From NCBI GenBank assembly GCA_005223375.1, contig RXOD01003963.1, positions 1 through 34,306 of the forward strand: a stretch of DNA of 34,306 nucleotides, read 5' to 3'. This DNA comes from Amoebophrya sp. AT5.2. Taxonomy: Eukaryota; Sar; Dinophyceae; Syndiniales; Amoebophryaceae. This document shows, piece by piece, positions 18,278 to 28,167 of this stretch. A program made the position numbers and the translations under genes. The notes below the pieces were generated by a model, which searched no databases, was not told the origin of the DNA, and worked only from the letters and a program-made list of their open reading frames with translations. Each line of letters starts with the position of its first letter. The first letter of the stretch is position 1.

Positions 18278-19081
18278 ATGCTGATGCAGGAGATTGAGGC
18301 TGGGACTCGTGGCCGGAACGCGGGAGTATCTTGTCGCGACGGCGGCACACGTAAGAAGGACATGCACCTCCATCACAGTTTAAAAATTGCTTTACCTTTG
18401 TTGATCATGCTAATGATTTCTTCCTGTGTCAGAGCACTCAGCGTGAGTCCCCCTAGAAACGAGATCGCGACCGAGGAACTCGCCAACTCCAAGCCGCCCC
18501 CTCATCACCAAGTTTCGCCGGATCATTTCGGTACTGCGAGGCGGCTTGCCCACAGGCAAGCAGCTCCGGAGCTGCTGGGCTCCGCCGCGAAGTTGGGTAT
18601 GAGCCGGGGCTGGGAAGCGGTTGGCAAGCTTTTGCAAGGCGGCCGCTTTGAGAAAGGCCGCCTCGACGTGGCCGTGCACAGCCTGATGCAGGGGAGGTAT
18701 CCGGACAAAAAGGTGTACGCGAATTGGGTCCGCAGTTGGGTGGTCGGCCTCAGCGGCACCGCCGGTTCCGCCTCGCGGGTGGCGCTGGTGCTGAAGGATG
18801 GGTTGGTGGATACTACTGCTGGAGGAGCAGTTTCTGCAGCTGCTGAGGCCGCGGCACTGGACTTCCTGGCTGATGCTCCTGGGTCCTCGGGCGCGAAGCG
18901 CGCTGGCGGAACAAGTGCTGCAACGGCCTCGAGGAAGTTCCTAGACGTTGTGCGACGGGTGGGGGCAGCAGGCATTCAGATTGGCACGCAGCTGCGCAAG
19001 ACCCTTGAAGCTGTTGCCCCCGCTGCAATGTCCGCCGGAACGAATTTGATTACCGAGAAGCAATGGCAGGCTAGTACATGA
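18278..19081 (+). CDS. Small leader-bearing protein of unknown function
   Basis: 267 residues from ATG 18278. The second candidate start, ATG 18362, would begin directly with a classical signal peptide (HHSLKIALPLLIMLMISSCV, then RALS), which favours a secreted 239-residue product. From 18278 the same segment would act as an internal anchor. The mature part has helix-rich, Ala/Gly-rich sequence: LGSAAKLGMSRGWEAVGKLL, RLDVAVHSLMQGRYPDKKVY, NWVRSWVVGLSGTAGSAS, and a C-terminal amphipathic stretch VGAAGIQIGTQLRKTLEAV. Only one Cys lies near the leader, so it is not disulfide-rich. No family recognised. It lies 305 nt upstream of the lipase gene on the same strand. Confidence 0.65.
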   Translation: MLMQEIEAGTRGRNAGVSCRDGGTRKKDMHLHHSLKIALPLLIMLMISSCVRALSVSPPRNEIATEELANSKPPPHHQVSPDHFGTARRLAHRQAAPELLGSAAKLGMSRGWEAVGKLLQGGRFEKGRLDVAVHSLMQGRYPDKKVYANWVRSWVVGLSGTAGSASRVALVLKDGLVDTTAGGAVSAAAEAAALDFLADAPGSSGAKRAGGTSAATASRKFLDVVRRVGAAGIQIGTQLRKTLEAVAPAAMSAGTNLITEKQWQAST

Positions 19082-19386
19082 GCATAGGTAGCTTAATATA
19101 GAAGAACGGCTTAGGCTAGCGATAGTTAGGGACGTCGTTTTTAATAGGTGGGGTGTTTTTTGTATAAAGCACGCGCGCGGCCGCGGCATAAGAAGAACTG
19201 GCTGCCTCGCAAGAAGAAGAATCTTCCGCCCTTAAATTTTAAAATCCCCCGTTGGTCTTGGTTCTAGTTCTTTGTTTGTACTACTAGTTGTACCTTGTAG
19301 CGCTGTAGCTCTTCTTCTTCTTCTTCTTGCCGTTCCGGTTTTTTCGCTTCCGGCCGTACTAGTGCTACTTACGCGGCATTCTTAAA
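19082..19386. other. Intergenic/upstream region of the lipase gene with a CTT repeat
   Basis: 305 nt with no clear ORF. A run of about six CTT/TTC triplets (19310-19328) is followed by more pyrimidine-rich sequence and ends in AAAG directly before 19388. This is a good candidate 3' splice-acceptor region for an upstream exon or spliced leader of the lipase gene. Confidence 0.45.
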
Positions 19387-21498
19387 GTGGTGCATACATA
19401 CTTACGGCTGCTATCGCTCCTCGCCATAGCATTGAGCACTTGGAACGAGAAGGACCTTCCGAACGAGGCCCAGCCGGAGATTTTTTTCAGAAACTTTGCG
19501 GCAAACGCCACGGTGGACGAAATTCTGTATGGTCGTGGGGATGGTGATGAAGTTGGACACGGAACCGGAACGAAGAAGACGACACTAACGAGAGACGATT
19601 ACTACCGGGCTTGGGTGGACTCCGTGCGCGCTTACCGAAATGCGGCAGGCATTCGGGCCGATTTAGCGAAGCGGAGGCCTACGTCAGCCCAGAGCATCTT
19701 CATCGGTCGCGAGAAAAGGGCGAAATACCCGATGCCTCCAGGCAGAGCGCGTGACATTATGATGGGGGAAGTAAAGAACAGTTTGAAAAGGGGTGGAGAG
19801 CTGCGAAACCGTCTGGAGATGGTTGGAACTGATATCGGTGGACAAGTCATGGAGACGCTGGTGGGCAGCTGGCCGGCGGCCGTGCTGAAATTCCTCTACC
19901 AGTGGTTCCGCATGGCTCCGTCTTCGGCTCCTCCGCCTCTTGCTGCTGTGAGCAATGCTTCCACCGGAAGACTATACCCGCGCAAGAACAAAAGCGAAAT
20001 CCCGGGCACGACGTCTTCCTCCTTGCCGACCACGTCAGACTCGAGCTCGCAAATCGTCGAAATCAAAATGCACCCGCAGTGGCACTTTTTCGTTGACGCG
20101 GACGCCAGGGTGGCGTCCCTCGTGTTTCGGGGCACGATGAACGGATGGCTCGATGACTGGATAGTGAACCTGCAGGTGGAAGGCGACCACTCCTCGCCCG
20201 TGTATAAAGACTACGTTGGTGGCACTCCTGGCGCTTCGCTGTGGCGAGAGACGGCCAATTACGAAGCAATTGCGACGTGGAGGAAGAAAAAGGCGGAGCA
20301 GCAGCGGGGAACGTATGTGAAGCTACACTACGGTTTCTATCGGCGGGCCGCCATCGCCCTAGCCGAACTCGAGATTCAGCTTCGGTTCGACTGCAACTGC
20401 GGTGCCGCGGCGGCCCGATACACGGTGGGGCTGCAGAGCGCCGACGCCATGTCTGTGGCGTATACATATGGCGGGTCGTCGGGCGTAGGTTTCCAGGACG
20501 ACGACGTCGACGAGGCGGTCGTGTTTAAGGAAAAGCGCGCGATGGAGCCGCCCGCCTTCAAGAAGTACCTGGAGAGGCTCGGTAGCAGCTTCGACACGCT
20601 CCAGCTGGGGGGGCACTCCCTGGGCGGGGCCCAGGCCCTGGTCGTGCACCGCCTGCGGCGAGAGTCGGCGCTGCTAAAGGCGCTGCTCGGCTTCGCAGAT
20701 GTCGACTCTTTTCTCCGCCGGACCGGGGGGGCATCAGGTCGTGAAGTGCAACAAGTACCCGGTACGGATTACCTTGGAGGAAACAACGAGAAGCACGTGG
20801 AAACCATCGTGTTCTCGGCGCCTCCCATCTTCAGCGCGAGCAGCATCGCCCGCGCCGTGCCGGCACAAAAGTACCTGATCACCGGACGCGTCCCAGAGTG
20901 GTTCAACTTCTTCCGCGGGCCTTGGGGAAAGTTCAAGCGGAAGACCTTCGACTTTTGGGAGCGCGTCAGGATGGCGAACACCTGCAACATCTTTTTCGAA
21001 AACGACCTGGTGCCGCGCCTGGCCCACCTCACCTTTCAAAAGGAACCGCTGCTCGTGCCCCCGGTGCAGAGGCAATTCCGACTCCGCCAACAGGAATTCA
21101 TCACCGAGCTGACTCCTGCGTCCGCGCCGACGTCGAATACAACTTCTACAAATGATGGAGGGCCGCCGAGAAAAAAAGTGAGAGTGTACCGAACCGTTTT
21201 CCCGTTGAGTGGCAAGGCGTTCTTCGTCTACCTCTCGCACCTAGACACCAAGCTGGGCCTGGGCGACACCATGGGCTCTGCTGTGAAGGCGCACTCACAA
21301 AAAACGTTCGCCGGCTTCGTGGACGCGCTCTTCGCGGACGTCGACGGGAGAGACGACGATGGGGGGGAAAAAACAGACGACGACGCGCTTCTTGTCTCAC
21401 CGGCGGAGTTTCTCGAGGCGGAAAAAAAAGATTTCCAGTTTCGCGCTCGAGAAAAAGCGCAAAACCAAAAACAAAAAGCAAAACACGATATTATTTGA
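19387..21498 (+). CDS. Class 3 lipase (Lipase_3 family), probably secreted or membrane-associated
   Basis: Probable triacylglycerol or acyl-glycerol lipase. Counting from GTG 19387, residues 3-17 are hydrophobic (HTYLRLLSLLAIALS), a likely signal or anchor. The catalytic domain begins about 228 (WHFFVDADARVASLVFRGT, then the DDWIVNL strand typical of the family). LHYGFYRRA precedes a long insert. GGHSLGGAQA holds the nucleophile Ser411. ETIVFSAPPIF is the next strand. FENDLVPRL carries Asp540, and VKAHSQKTF carries His636. All three triad residues are in order and in family context. At 703 residues it is long for the family, with an N-terminal domain of ~225 residues and a charged Lys/Gln-rich tail. 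No ATG opens the frame; AG at 19386-19387 implies an upstream exon in phase 1, as for the hydrolase at 4428. Confidence 0.88.
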   Translation: MVHTYLRLLSLLAIALSTWNEKDLPNEAQPEIFFRNFAANATVDEILYGRGDGDEVGHGTGTKKTTLTRDDYYRAWVDSVRAYRNAAGIRADLAKRRPTSAQSIFIGREKRAKYPMPPGRARDIMMGEVKNSLKRGGELRNRLEMVGTDIGGQVMETLVGSWPAAVLKFLYQWFRMAPSSAPPPLAAVSNASTGRLYPRKNKSEIPGTTSSSLPTTSDSSSQIVEIKMHPQWHFFVDADARVASLVFRGTMNGWLDDWIVNLQVEGDHSSPVYKDYVGGTPGASLWRETANYEAIATWRKKKAEQQRGTYVKLHYGFYRRAAIALAELEIQLRFDCNCGAAAARYTVGLQSADAMSVAYTYGGSSGVGFQDDDVDEAVVFKEKRAMEPPAFKKYLERLGSSFDTLQLGGHSLGGAQALVVHRLRRESALLKALLGFADVDSFLRRTGGASGREVQQVPGTDYLGGNNEKHVETIVFSAPPIFSASSIARAVPAQKYLITGRVPEWFNFFRGPWGKFKRKTFDFWERVRMANTCNIFFENDLVPRLAHLTFQKEPLLVPPVQRQFRLRQQEFITELTPASAPTSNTTSTNDGGPPRKKVRVYRTVFPLSGKAFFVYLSHLDTKLGLGDTMGSAVKAHSQKTFAGFVDALFADVDGRDDDGGEKTDDDALLVSPAEFLEAEKKDFQFRAREKAQNQKQKAKHDII

Positions 21499-21946
21499 GC
21501 TGGTGGAGTCTCAGCGGGCGCTGCGCTTCATCTATGAAAGTGCCACGTGGTGGTCATCTGCACACCTCAGGCGAAGATGGAACAAAAACAGGGGGGGCAG
21601 CTGCTTTCCCGCTCCTCGAGAACAATCATGATATCCGGGACTACAAAATCAACAGTCAAGAGAGGCATATTATATAACTTGTGAAAAAAGTGTTGGTGTT
21701 CTGTAGAAGTTCTTCAATCATGATCATGTAGTTGACGAAGATGTGCCTTTGAAAGGCTTTCCGCCCGTCTCATCCACTAGGCGCTGCGCCCAAACCCAAA
21801 TACAAATTGTGCGAGACGTTTGTGAAAGTGGGCGCTTCATCAATCATCAACATCAGCAGCACCACCCGGACGCCATCGCCACGGCCACGTCTTACAATTC
21901 ATTACACAAGCACAGGCATTTTGTGCTATAAATCAAAGCAAATATC
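21499..21946. other. Intergenic region
   Basis: 448 nt, with no supported gene. Short frames on the + strand lack motifs. Sequence upstream of 21947 is A/T- and C-rich. No repeat of note. Confidence 0.5.
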
Positions 21947-24304
21947 ATGTATATCATGGCAAGCCCGCCTGCTTTCTCTTCGTCGTCGCTCTTGCGGGAA
22001 TGGGTTGTTCGCAACTGCGGTAATTTGGTAAGCCCGCTGCTACGGGTACGGCTCCTGCTGCGTGGAGGAGCTGCTGGTGCTCCTTCTCCTGCTCCTACAG
22101 CTCGACCGACCAAAAACTTCGAGCATGGAGGAACTGTGCGAACCTCGGCTCCTGTCCTGCTCACTGCACGGCTCAAGAAGTATGCCGAGGACTCCGCACT
22201 GCTCACTGCACGGTTCAAGAAGTACGCCGAGGACTTCGTGGTGCGGGAAATCCCGAGTGGTCCTGACGCCGGTGGGCTGCGAGGAAAAATTCGGTACGAC
22301 GTCCCGACACCGGACTGCTGGGACATGGACCGGCACTACATGAAACCCCGGGGAGCGGCGTCCGCAGGCTCCCACAGGACCAAGCCGTTGGGAGCCGTGC
22401 CTGTATCGACGTCCGCAGAAGATGCAGACGCAGTCGTACCCGGCGACAAGGAGGACAAGAAGGGGCTCTCCTGCGGCGCAGCACAACTGGCTGTCCGTGT
22501 TGGAGGAGTTGGACAGGATCAGGAGCAAGAAGTTCGCGATCCAGCAGCCCCAAAGGCAGAATTGTCAGAAGAGGTAGATGAGCAGCCTACAGCACCTACC
22601 CCCACTACATCAACGACAGTCGCGGCGGCCGCGATCCTGCAGACCACGAATGGCAACACTACCTGCGCCGCCAGCACCTGGCAGCCCCGCCACCTTTGGT
22701 TTACGGTCGCGAAGCGGCACCGCACGACCGAGGAGGCCCGCAGCTTGCTCGCGAAGCACCTGAATGTCGGCGCGGAGGCGATTTGCTACGGCGGCTTGAA
22801 GGACCGGCGGGGAATCACGTTTCAAACCTTTTCCGTGAGGGCCGGCGCGGAGGCGCGGAAGCTGGAGAAGCGTCTCCGCTCGTTCCAAGACCCGAACATT
22901 TTCGTGTCAGCCGTGCGCCCGGCGCATAGGCACTACGCGCTCGGCATGCAGCAGGGAAACCACTTTCAGATCGGGCTGAGGGATGTCCGACCTGCGGGAC
23001 GAATTGACGACGTAGACGTTCTCTCCGTCATCCGCGAGCGCGCAGCCGCGGTCGCGCACCACGGTTTCTTGAACTACTTCGGGGCGCAGCGCTTCGGCAG
23101 GGGGAAGATTCTTTCGTCCGACGTGGGCCGGGCGTTGTTGATACACCGGGACTACAAACACGCTTGCAGCTTGATCATCCACAGCCTGAAAGAAGGAGCA
23201 GCTGGAGATGGTAGAAGTGGTGTAAATGAGCTGAGGGCGTGCGACGCGGCCGCTGCCTACGACCGCGGAGACTTTGAGGGGGCGCTCGAGCAAACGCCGC
23301 GGTCGCGGCTTGGGGAACGCAACCTGCTCCGGATTCTGCAGCGAACGAACGGGAATTACGAGCGCGCCTTTCTGGAAGGCCTGCCGCGCACGATGGGGCT
23401 GTTTTACGTGCGTGCGTATATTTCGCACTTGTGGAATCGCGCAGTGGCCGGGCGTGTTGATGATTGTGGTGCTTCGCAGAAAAACGAAGACGCTCCGGCG
23501 GCCAGCTCTTTCCGAAGTGGGCTTGGCGAAGGAAATGCTGCAGGATCAGGAGGAGCTTCTTCGTTCGGCTCCTCGCACCCCTTTTGTTTTTTTCAACCAG
23601 CCGCCGAGCTTGATTTAGTCTGCGTGGGGAGCAGTGTGAAGAATGAGTGCAGGAAAATACGAGCTACGCGGAACCACGACGGTCTTGTCCCCGGAGAACA
23701 CCTCGAAAACTCATCTGACCTAGCTCCGCCCACGCCCATGTCAAACACAGATGCGACGACCTGTACGAGGACGGAAATCACTTTACCTAGTGTCCGTGCA
23801 TATGCCGGTGGTGGAGAAGGAGAACAAAGTCGCGGCGCGAAAACGGACTTAGTCATACCGCTGTGGGGTCGGGACGTGGTTTTCAACGACTACTGGCGCG
23901 ACGTGTACAAGAATTTGCTCGCAGAAGACTCGCAGCAGATCACAGAAGGCTCGCACGTCGAAAAGCTGTTTGAACCAAAGCAACAGGAGCGGCTCCTCGT
24001 ACCGGAGGGCGGATACCGGCGCATGTTCGCCTTTCCGCAGGAGTTGACGGCGTCTCGACCAGTCTGCGCACAAATTTCGCGAAAGTCGAATCGTGAGAAT
24101 ACCCCCGAGCAGAGCGAGCCTGGAAGGAGCAGGGAGAAGGACCGGCTGCTTTTCTCCGTTCCGGAGTTCCACGGACACATCGATCATCTAGCCCCACCAA
24201 GAGCTCCTGGAGAGCACTTAGTGTTGAGTTTTTCGCTAGCGTGCGGCGAATACGCCACGGTGTGCCTGCGCGAGATTCTCGGGGGAGAGGTGCAAGGCTT
24301 GTGA
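21947..24304 (+). CDS. PUS7: tRNA/mRNA pseudouridine synthase, TruD/PUS7 family
   Basis: Isomerises uridine to pseudouridine in RNA; eukaryotic PUS7 acts on tRNA U13, U35 of some tRNAs and mRNAs. KKYAEDFVVREIP (about 92-104) is the N-terminal TruD motif. LWFTVAKRHRTTEEA is followed by CYGGLKDRRGITFQTFSV with catalytic Asp286. HYALGMQQGNHFQIGLRDV is followed by FLNYFGAQRFG (the NYFG.QRFG motif) and then LPRTMGLFYVRAYISHLWNR. LVIPLWGRDVVFNDYW and the C-terminal LVLSFSLACGEYATVCLREI close the domain. At 785 residues it is longer than typical because of Ala/Gly/Thr-rich inserts at about 125-250 and 500-640. ATG 21947 is chosen; a second ATG lies at 21956. A 42-bp tandem duplication lies at 22157-22240. 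Confidence 0.93.
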   Translation: MYIMASPPAFSSSSLLREWVVRNCGNLVSPLLRVRLLLRGGAAGAPSPAPTARPTKNFEHGGTVRTSAPVLLTARLKKYAEDSALLTARFKKYAEDFVVREIPSGPDAGGLRGKIRYDVPTPDCWDMDRHYMKPRGAASAGSHRTKPLGAVPVSTSAEDADAVVPGDKEDKKGLSCGAAQLAVRVGGVGQDQEQEVRDPAAPKAELSEEVDEQPTAPTPTTSTTVAAAAILQTTNGNTTCAASTWQPRHLWFTVAKRHRTTEEARSLLAKHLNVGAEAICYGGLKDRRGITFQTFSVRAGAEARKLEKRLRSFQDPNIFVSAVRPAHRHYALGMQQGNHFQIGLRDVRPAGRIDDVDVLSVIRERAAAVAHHGFLNYFGAQRFGRGKILSSDVGRALLIHRDYKHACSLIIHSLKEGAAGDGRSGVNELRACDAAAAYDRGDFEGALEQTPRSRLGERNLLRILQRTNGNYERAFLEGLPRTMGLFYVRAYISHLWNRAVAGRVDDCGASQKNEDAPAASSFRSGLGEGNAAGSGGASSFGSSHPFCFFQPAAELDLVCVGSSVKNECRKIRATRNHDGLVPGEHLENSSDLAPPTPMSNTDATTCTRTEITLPSVRAYAGGGEGEQSRGAKTDLVIPLWGRDVVFNDYWRDVYKNLLAEDSQQITEGSHVEKLFEPKQQERLLVPEGGYRRMFAFPQELTASRPVCAQISRKSNRENTPEQSEPGRSREKDRLLFSVPEFHGHIDHLAPPRAPGEHLVLSFSLACGEYATVCLREILGGEVQGL
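22157..22240 (+). repeat. 42-bp in-frame tandem duplication inside the PUS7-like gene
   Basis: Two adjacent 42-nt units begin at 22157 and 22199. They differ at a few bases in the first 37 nt and diverge over the last five. Each encodes 14 residues: LLTARLKKYAEDSA, then LLTARFKKYAEDFV. Only the second unit continues into the conserved FVVREIP motif, so the first is the extra copy. The duplication is recent, judging by the near-identical codons. Confidence 0.88.
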
Positions 24305-24801
24305 TCAGTGCGAGAAGGAGCTTCGCGATGTACATAGTTGTGCGTCGTGCAGCGCTGCCATGATCATCATACAGAAGGTTTTTACGTACATGATACGATT
24401 ACACTTGCGAATGGGCATGCATTACCTCTACAGCAGCAGCAACAGCGTGCTTCTGTTTTCTCACTCGTCGACGTCGTGGACAATGACTCTTGAAACAGAA
24501 TCTCCAGATGAAGAAACTGTCTGAAACGACCACGTTTTTATAGCATCAAAGGGGCAGATCCAGATGCAGATGTTTCACGCTCACTACTCCGTAAGCGTCG
24601 GATCGCCTCGCCATATGCCTATAATTGCTTGTTTCGGGGTCGGGGTGGACGTGGGAGAACATGAGGCATATCGTCGGTCCATCACCAGCTCCTCGACTTC
24701 GGCGAGTACAACCTGATGAAGCGAGCGTGAGCGCTGATAAAGGAGAGATGGGAGTGATGTTGACGATCGGATCCTAATCGTGTCGATCTCGATCTCGATG
24801 T
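24305..24801. other. Intergenic region
   Basis: 497 nt with no supported gene. A short CGATCT-type repeat lies at about 24784-24799 just before the next ATG. Several TGATCAT palindromic hexamer contexts occur near 24360, without clear meaning. Confidence 0.45.
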
Positions 24802-26385
24802 ATGCTAGAACTCTGCGTACTATGCAATAATTTGAATGGATTACGATTGCGCCCTGGTCGTCTCTCTAGTGGGGTTAACCGGATCCGCATCCGTGCCCTG
24901 TGCCTGAAGTGTGGCGCAGGAGCCGTTAGTTTATTTTCGATGGGTAGTGGTGCTTCACGGGGCCGCGGCTCCGGACATCTAGCCTTGCCACCGGGAGTGC
25001 GGCGCAGACCCAATTCGAATGCGCAGAACGGGGCCCAGCAGGAGCTCGATTGGCGGGCGCAGGCGAAGGAGGTTGCGGCGATGCTTCGAGGTGCGGAGTA
25101 TCCGATCCTTTTCCTAGGCCACGAGATCGAGTTGGAGCAACCTCGGACCCACTCTGGGTGGCGTTGGGTGGCGTCACAGCTGGCGCAGCGGATCCGGCGC
25201 TTGGTGGAGCTGGGGCTGTGTGAGATGGTGGTGACCACGGACATTTCCGGCAGCTGCCGCAGCGCCGGCATACCCCGTGAGAAGGTCGCCGAGCTGTACG
25301 GTAACGGCTCCGTGCTGTACTGCGACAACGAAACCTGCGCGGAGTACCACCGCGAAGTCTTTCTTGATGGCCAGGCCGACGATGATGTGCGGGTGCGTGG
25401 TGCAGCTGCCGGTGGCGCGACCCCGTCCTCCACCTCGTCGGGGGTGAACCTGAACGTGAACAATTTCGCCACGAGAAGGGCCGCCGCGCTGCAATTGCAA
25501 ATTGAAGAGGAGCCGTTGCGGGCGCCGGGCTCTGCTTTGGAGCTGCCCCGACGCGCGGGTGGAAACTTGGGCCATGTGGTCCACGTCGGAGCGGCGCGCC
25601 TTGCGGCCAACATCTTCGACCGCAGCCCGCTCCGCAATTTCTTCAGCCGAAAGTTCTTCAACCAGAACGACCCGGCAAGCAACGACCCCTCCAGCAGCGA
25701 GGTGCTGCTGTTCCCTTTCCTGTTCGGGGGCGAGGAGAACGTGGAGAATAGCGAGTGGATCCGGAGGGAGCTTGCCTGCGCGGCGTGCGGGCGCGCGCTC
25801 CGCCGAAACGTTGTTCTGCACGAGGGCGACGTGATGCCGCTGCGACAAGAAGACAAGGCCTGGCATGCGAGCGACAAGACGGATTTGTGCCTCGTGGTGA
25901 ACAGCACGCTAGCAGACTGGCCGGCGTGCGAGTACGCGACCTGGGTGGTACAAAGAGAGGATCCAGTTCCAGGAGGGGGGGATGCAGCCGATGCCCTCGA
26001 TGTGGAGGAAGAACATCATCTTCCGAGTCCGGCGGAGTCGGAGCAGTCGTCGCACGCAGTTGCTGTGGACGAAGGCACTTGGAACACGAAGAATGGCAGT
26101 TTGGTGCTGGTCACGCGCAACGAAACCGCCTGCGAAGATCTCGCGAGTGTGCGGGTGTCCTCGTCTTGCACTTGCGCGGAGTTCCTCGACAGGGTTATTC
26201 TCGAGGCAGAAAAACTGCTAAACGTAGAAGAGAAGACATACTACACTCCCACTCGTCAGGGCGGGATCGCGATCGGGTTCGGGAAGAGGAAGAGAGGAAG
26301 TAGAAGTGAAAGTCTCGGAACGGCTGAGATAGACCTCGACTTGGGGCTCGACGCGGAAGACATCGTCGGACAGGGGCTGGTGTAA
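24802..26385 (+). CDS. Divergent sirtuin-like protein, probably catalytically inactive
   Basis: The Rossmann/zinc layout of Sir2-type NAD-dependent deacylases is visible but degenerate. Counting from 24802, EYPILFLGHEIELEQPRTHS (about 99-118) replaces the GAGxS...FRG NAD loop. VVTTDISGSCRSAGIP (about 143-158) stands for TQNIDGLH.RAG. ELYGNG (164-169) stands for the ELHG motif, with Tyr166 where the catalytic His should be. The zinc cysteines C174/C179 and C326/C329 are kept, separated by a ~145-residue insert. RRNVVLHEGD matches RP.VV.FGE. KTDLCLVVNSTLADWPA matches the LG(T/N)SL.V.PA strand, and LVLVTRNETA matches V.IN...T. ATG 24940 (M47) starts MGSGASRGRG, a good N-myristoylation signal, and may be the true start. 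Sirtuin ancestry is likely; activity is unlikely. Confidence 0.7.
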   Translation: MLELCVLCNNLNGLRLRPGRLSSGVNRIRIRALCLKCGAGAVSLFSMGSGASRGRGSGHLALPPGVRRRPNSNAQNGAQQELDWRAQAKEVAAMLRGAEYPILFLGHEIELEQPRTHSGWRWVASQLAQRIRRLVELGLCEMVVTTDISGSCRSAGIPREKVAELYGNGSVLYCDNETCAEYHREVFLDGQADDDVRVRGAAAGGATPSSTSSGVNLNVNNFATRRAAALQLQIEEEPLRAPGSALELPRRAGGNLGHVVHVGAARLAANIFDRSPLRNFFSRKFFNQNDPASNDPSSSEVLLFPFLFGGEENVENSEWIRRELACAACGRALRRNVVLHEGDVMPLRQEDKAWHASDKTDLCLVVNSTLADWPACEYATWVVQREDPVPGGGDAADALDVEEEHHLPSPAESEQSSHAVAVDEGTWNTKNGSLVLVTRNETACEDLASVRVSSSCTCAEFLDRVILEAEKLLNVEEKTYYTPTRQGGIAIGFGKRKRGSRSESLGTAEIDLDLGLDAEDIVGQGLV

Positions 26386-28167
26386 GCCATTCTGTGGGCT
26401 GGTGATGTTGTAACTCTCCGCGCCCCTCCTGCGCCGGCGTCTGGTGCGCCGCCGCCGTTCTCTGACTGTAGGTACAGGAGATGCAGCAGCTGCTTGTATG
26501 TGAGTGTATTGTGATGTGAATTTGTATGTGACTGTGATCGAGAAAGAGAGACTCTGCCGCCACAAAATGATAATACAAGCACAAGCTAATAAAGCAGCTG
26601 CTAGCACGACTAAATCTAAAAGAACGCAGCGGCAGCCTTGTGAATGTGATCGAGATCATCTTCGTCTGACATTGCTCGTGGAAACAGTTGGAAAGTAAAC
26701 CGAACCTCGGCTGTGGTATATTTCTCTGGTGTTGCAATCAATATGAATGTTCAAGAATATCATAAGACGTCCCCGGTGATCTTGATTTTGCGCAAGGAAT
26801 CTGAGTCGAGAATTCCGGAAAAACAAAACAGAAATCCTACGATCTTTATCTACGTCCGCTCGTGAGAATTGAAAGTGATCGCTGTTGTTCCTGAATACGG
26901 CTACGGGCAGTTTTCGTTTTCCTCTTCGCTAGTTGTAGCCTCGCACTCTTCATCCTTCTCCTTGGAAATTAAAACCACGTTTTTCAGTTTAGTAGCAGAA
27001 CAGTAACTGTTAGCGGCAGCCGAGCCCATGATGGTGGAAGAATGTTGGAGGACGCGTCGCCTCACTCACTCCTCTTGTGCTGGGCGTGGGCGACGCGTGT
27101 CCGTCGGTTAGTTGGAAATTGGCTGGCCACGACGAGTTGCGTATGCGTTTGGGTGCGCTCTTAATTGAGGCTGAGCTGTCACTGACTTGGAAGTTGAACT
27201 GTGTCCTCGCATCGATAATAATTCTCGATCTTTCTTCTAAAAATAAAAGCAAATCTATCTTCTTCAGGAACGAACAAGAACCTATCATGCCGCGTCCGCG
27301 CACGCATCAGGAACTCCGCCGCATTTCCGCCGGATTTTTGAAGGAACCTCTTGTTGGGAATCAGGAATGGGCTGCATCACGTGCCTTAGAGTTGCACCTC
27401 AGGAACGAGTCTTCTGGTGTATCAGTATCAAACAAGACAGAGGGTTAGACAGATTTGCTCTCTACTTCGTCTTCGTACTGGAAAGTCATCCTTTGCGAGG
27501 CCTTTCCCTGGAAGCCGATGCTTAGAACAGATCTACTGAAGCTGAAAATCTTCTTTCGCAAAGTAAGATGAAATTGAAAGAATCCTTTATGATCAGCAGA
27601 CTGCTCTGTTTGCACTTTTTTTATAGCTTTTCGCCTCAAGCTCAATCACGATTTTCATCTTGAAATTGAATGCCACAGCTGCTACTACTTCTTGTCACTG
27701 CTATGTATTCGTGATGCAAAAGCAAACCGAGTGCTAGCTACCATTTTGACGCTCTTCATCCATTCTGGAGAAGTTCAATTTTCGCCGCAACTACAACTAC
27801 CGGAATAAAATCCACTTCCACTTCAACTCGGTCTCGCTCTCGGACCTAATATCTCAAGAACACTTCCCACACCACCTCCAACGCCAACTCCCGGCGGCTC
27901 TAGAAGCACTTGCGTGCTGCTAAAGCTGTCTGACAACATCAAACTCCACCTCTGGAGGTTGTGTGACACCTACTCGTGCCCGTGCGCACACTCAACAAGA
28001 ACAGCACTAAAAATATTATCACAAATAAGAAAATTTCGCATCGCTGAACTTTTTGCACTCCTCTGTGTTCCTCGGCGCGGGAACCGATCTGGAGGCGAAC
28101 CACACCATCGGCAGCACGTAATCGCCAGCTCGCTGCACCTGCATAACCAATCGAAGAAGGACAGAAG
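26386..28167. other. Long intergenic region
   Basis: 1.78 kb of AT-richer DNA. Only one weak small ORF (27287-27448) is worth listing. No repeat family or tRNA was seen. The last ~30 nt end in AAG directly before ATG 28168. Confidence 0.5.
27287..27448 (+). CDS. Weak candidate small ORF (53 residues)
   Basis: ATG 27287 follows a TATCTTCTTCAG acceptor-like tract ending at 27267 and a short leader. The product begins MPRPRTHQELRRISAGFLKE and continues with a helical, charged segment (EWAASRALELHLRNESS). Composition is more gene-like than the surroundings, but there is no family match and the size is small. It could be an exon of an unseen gene or chance. Confidence 0.22.
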   Translation: MPRPRTHQELRRISAGFLKEPLVGNQEWAASRALELHLRNESSGVSVSNKTEG

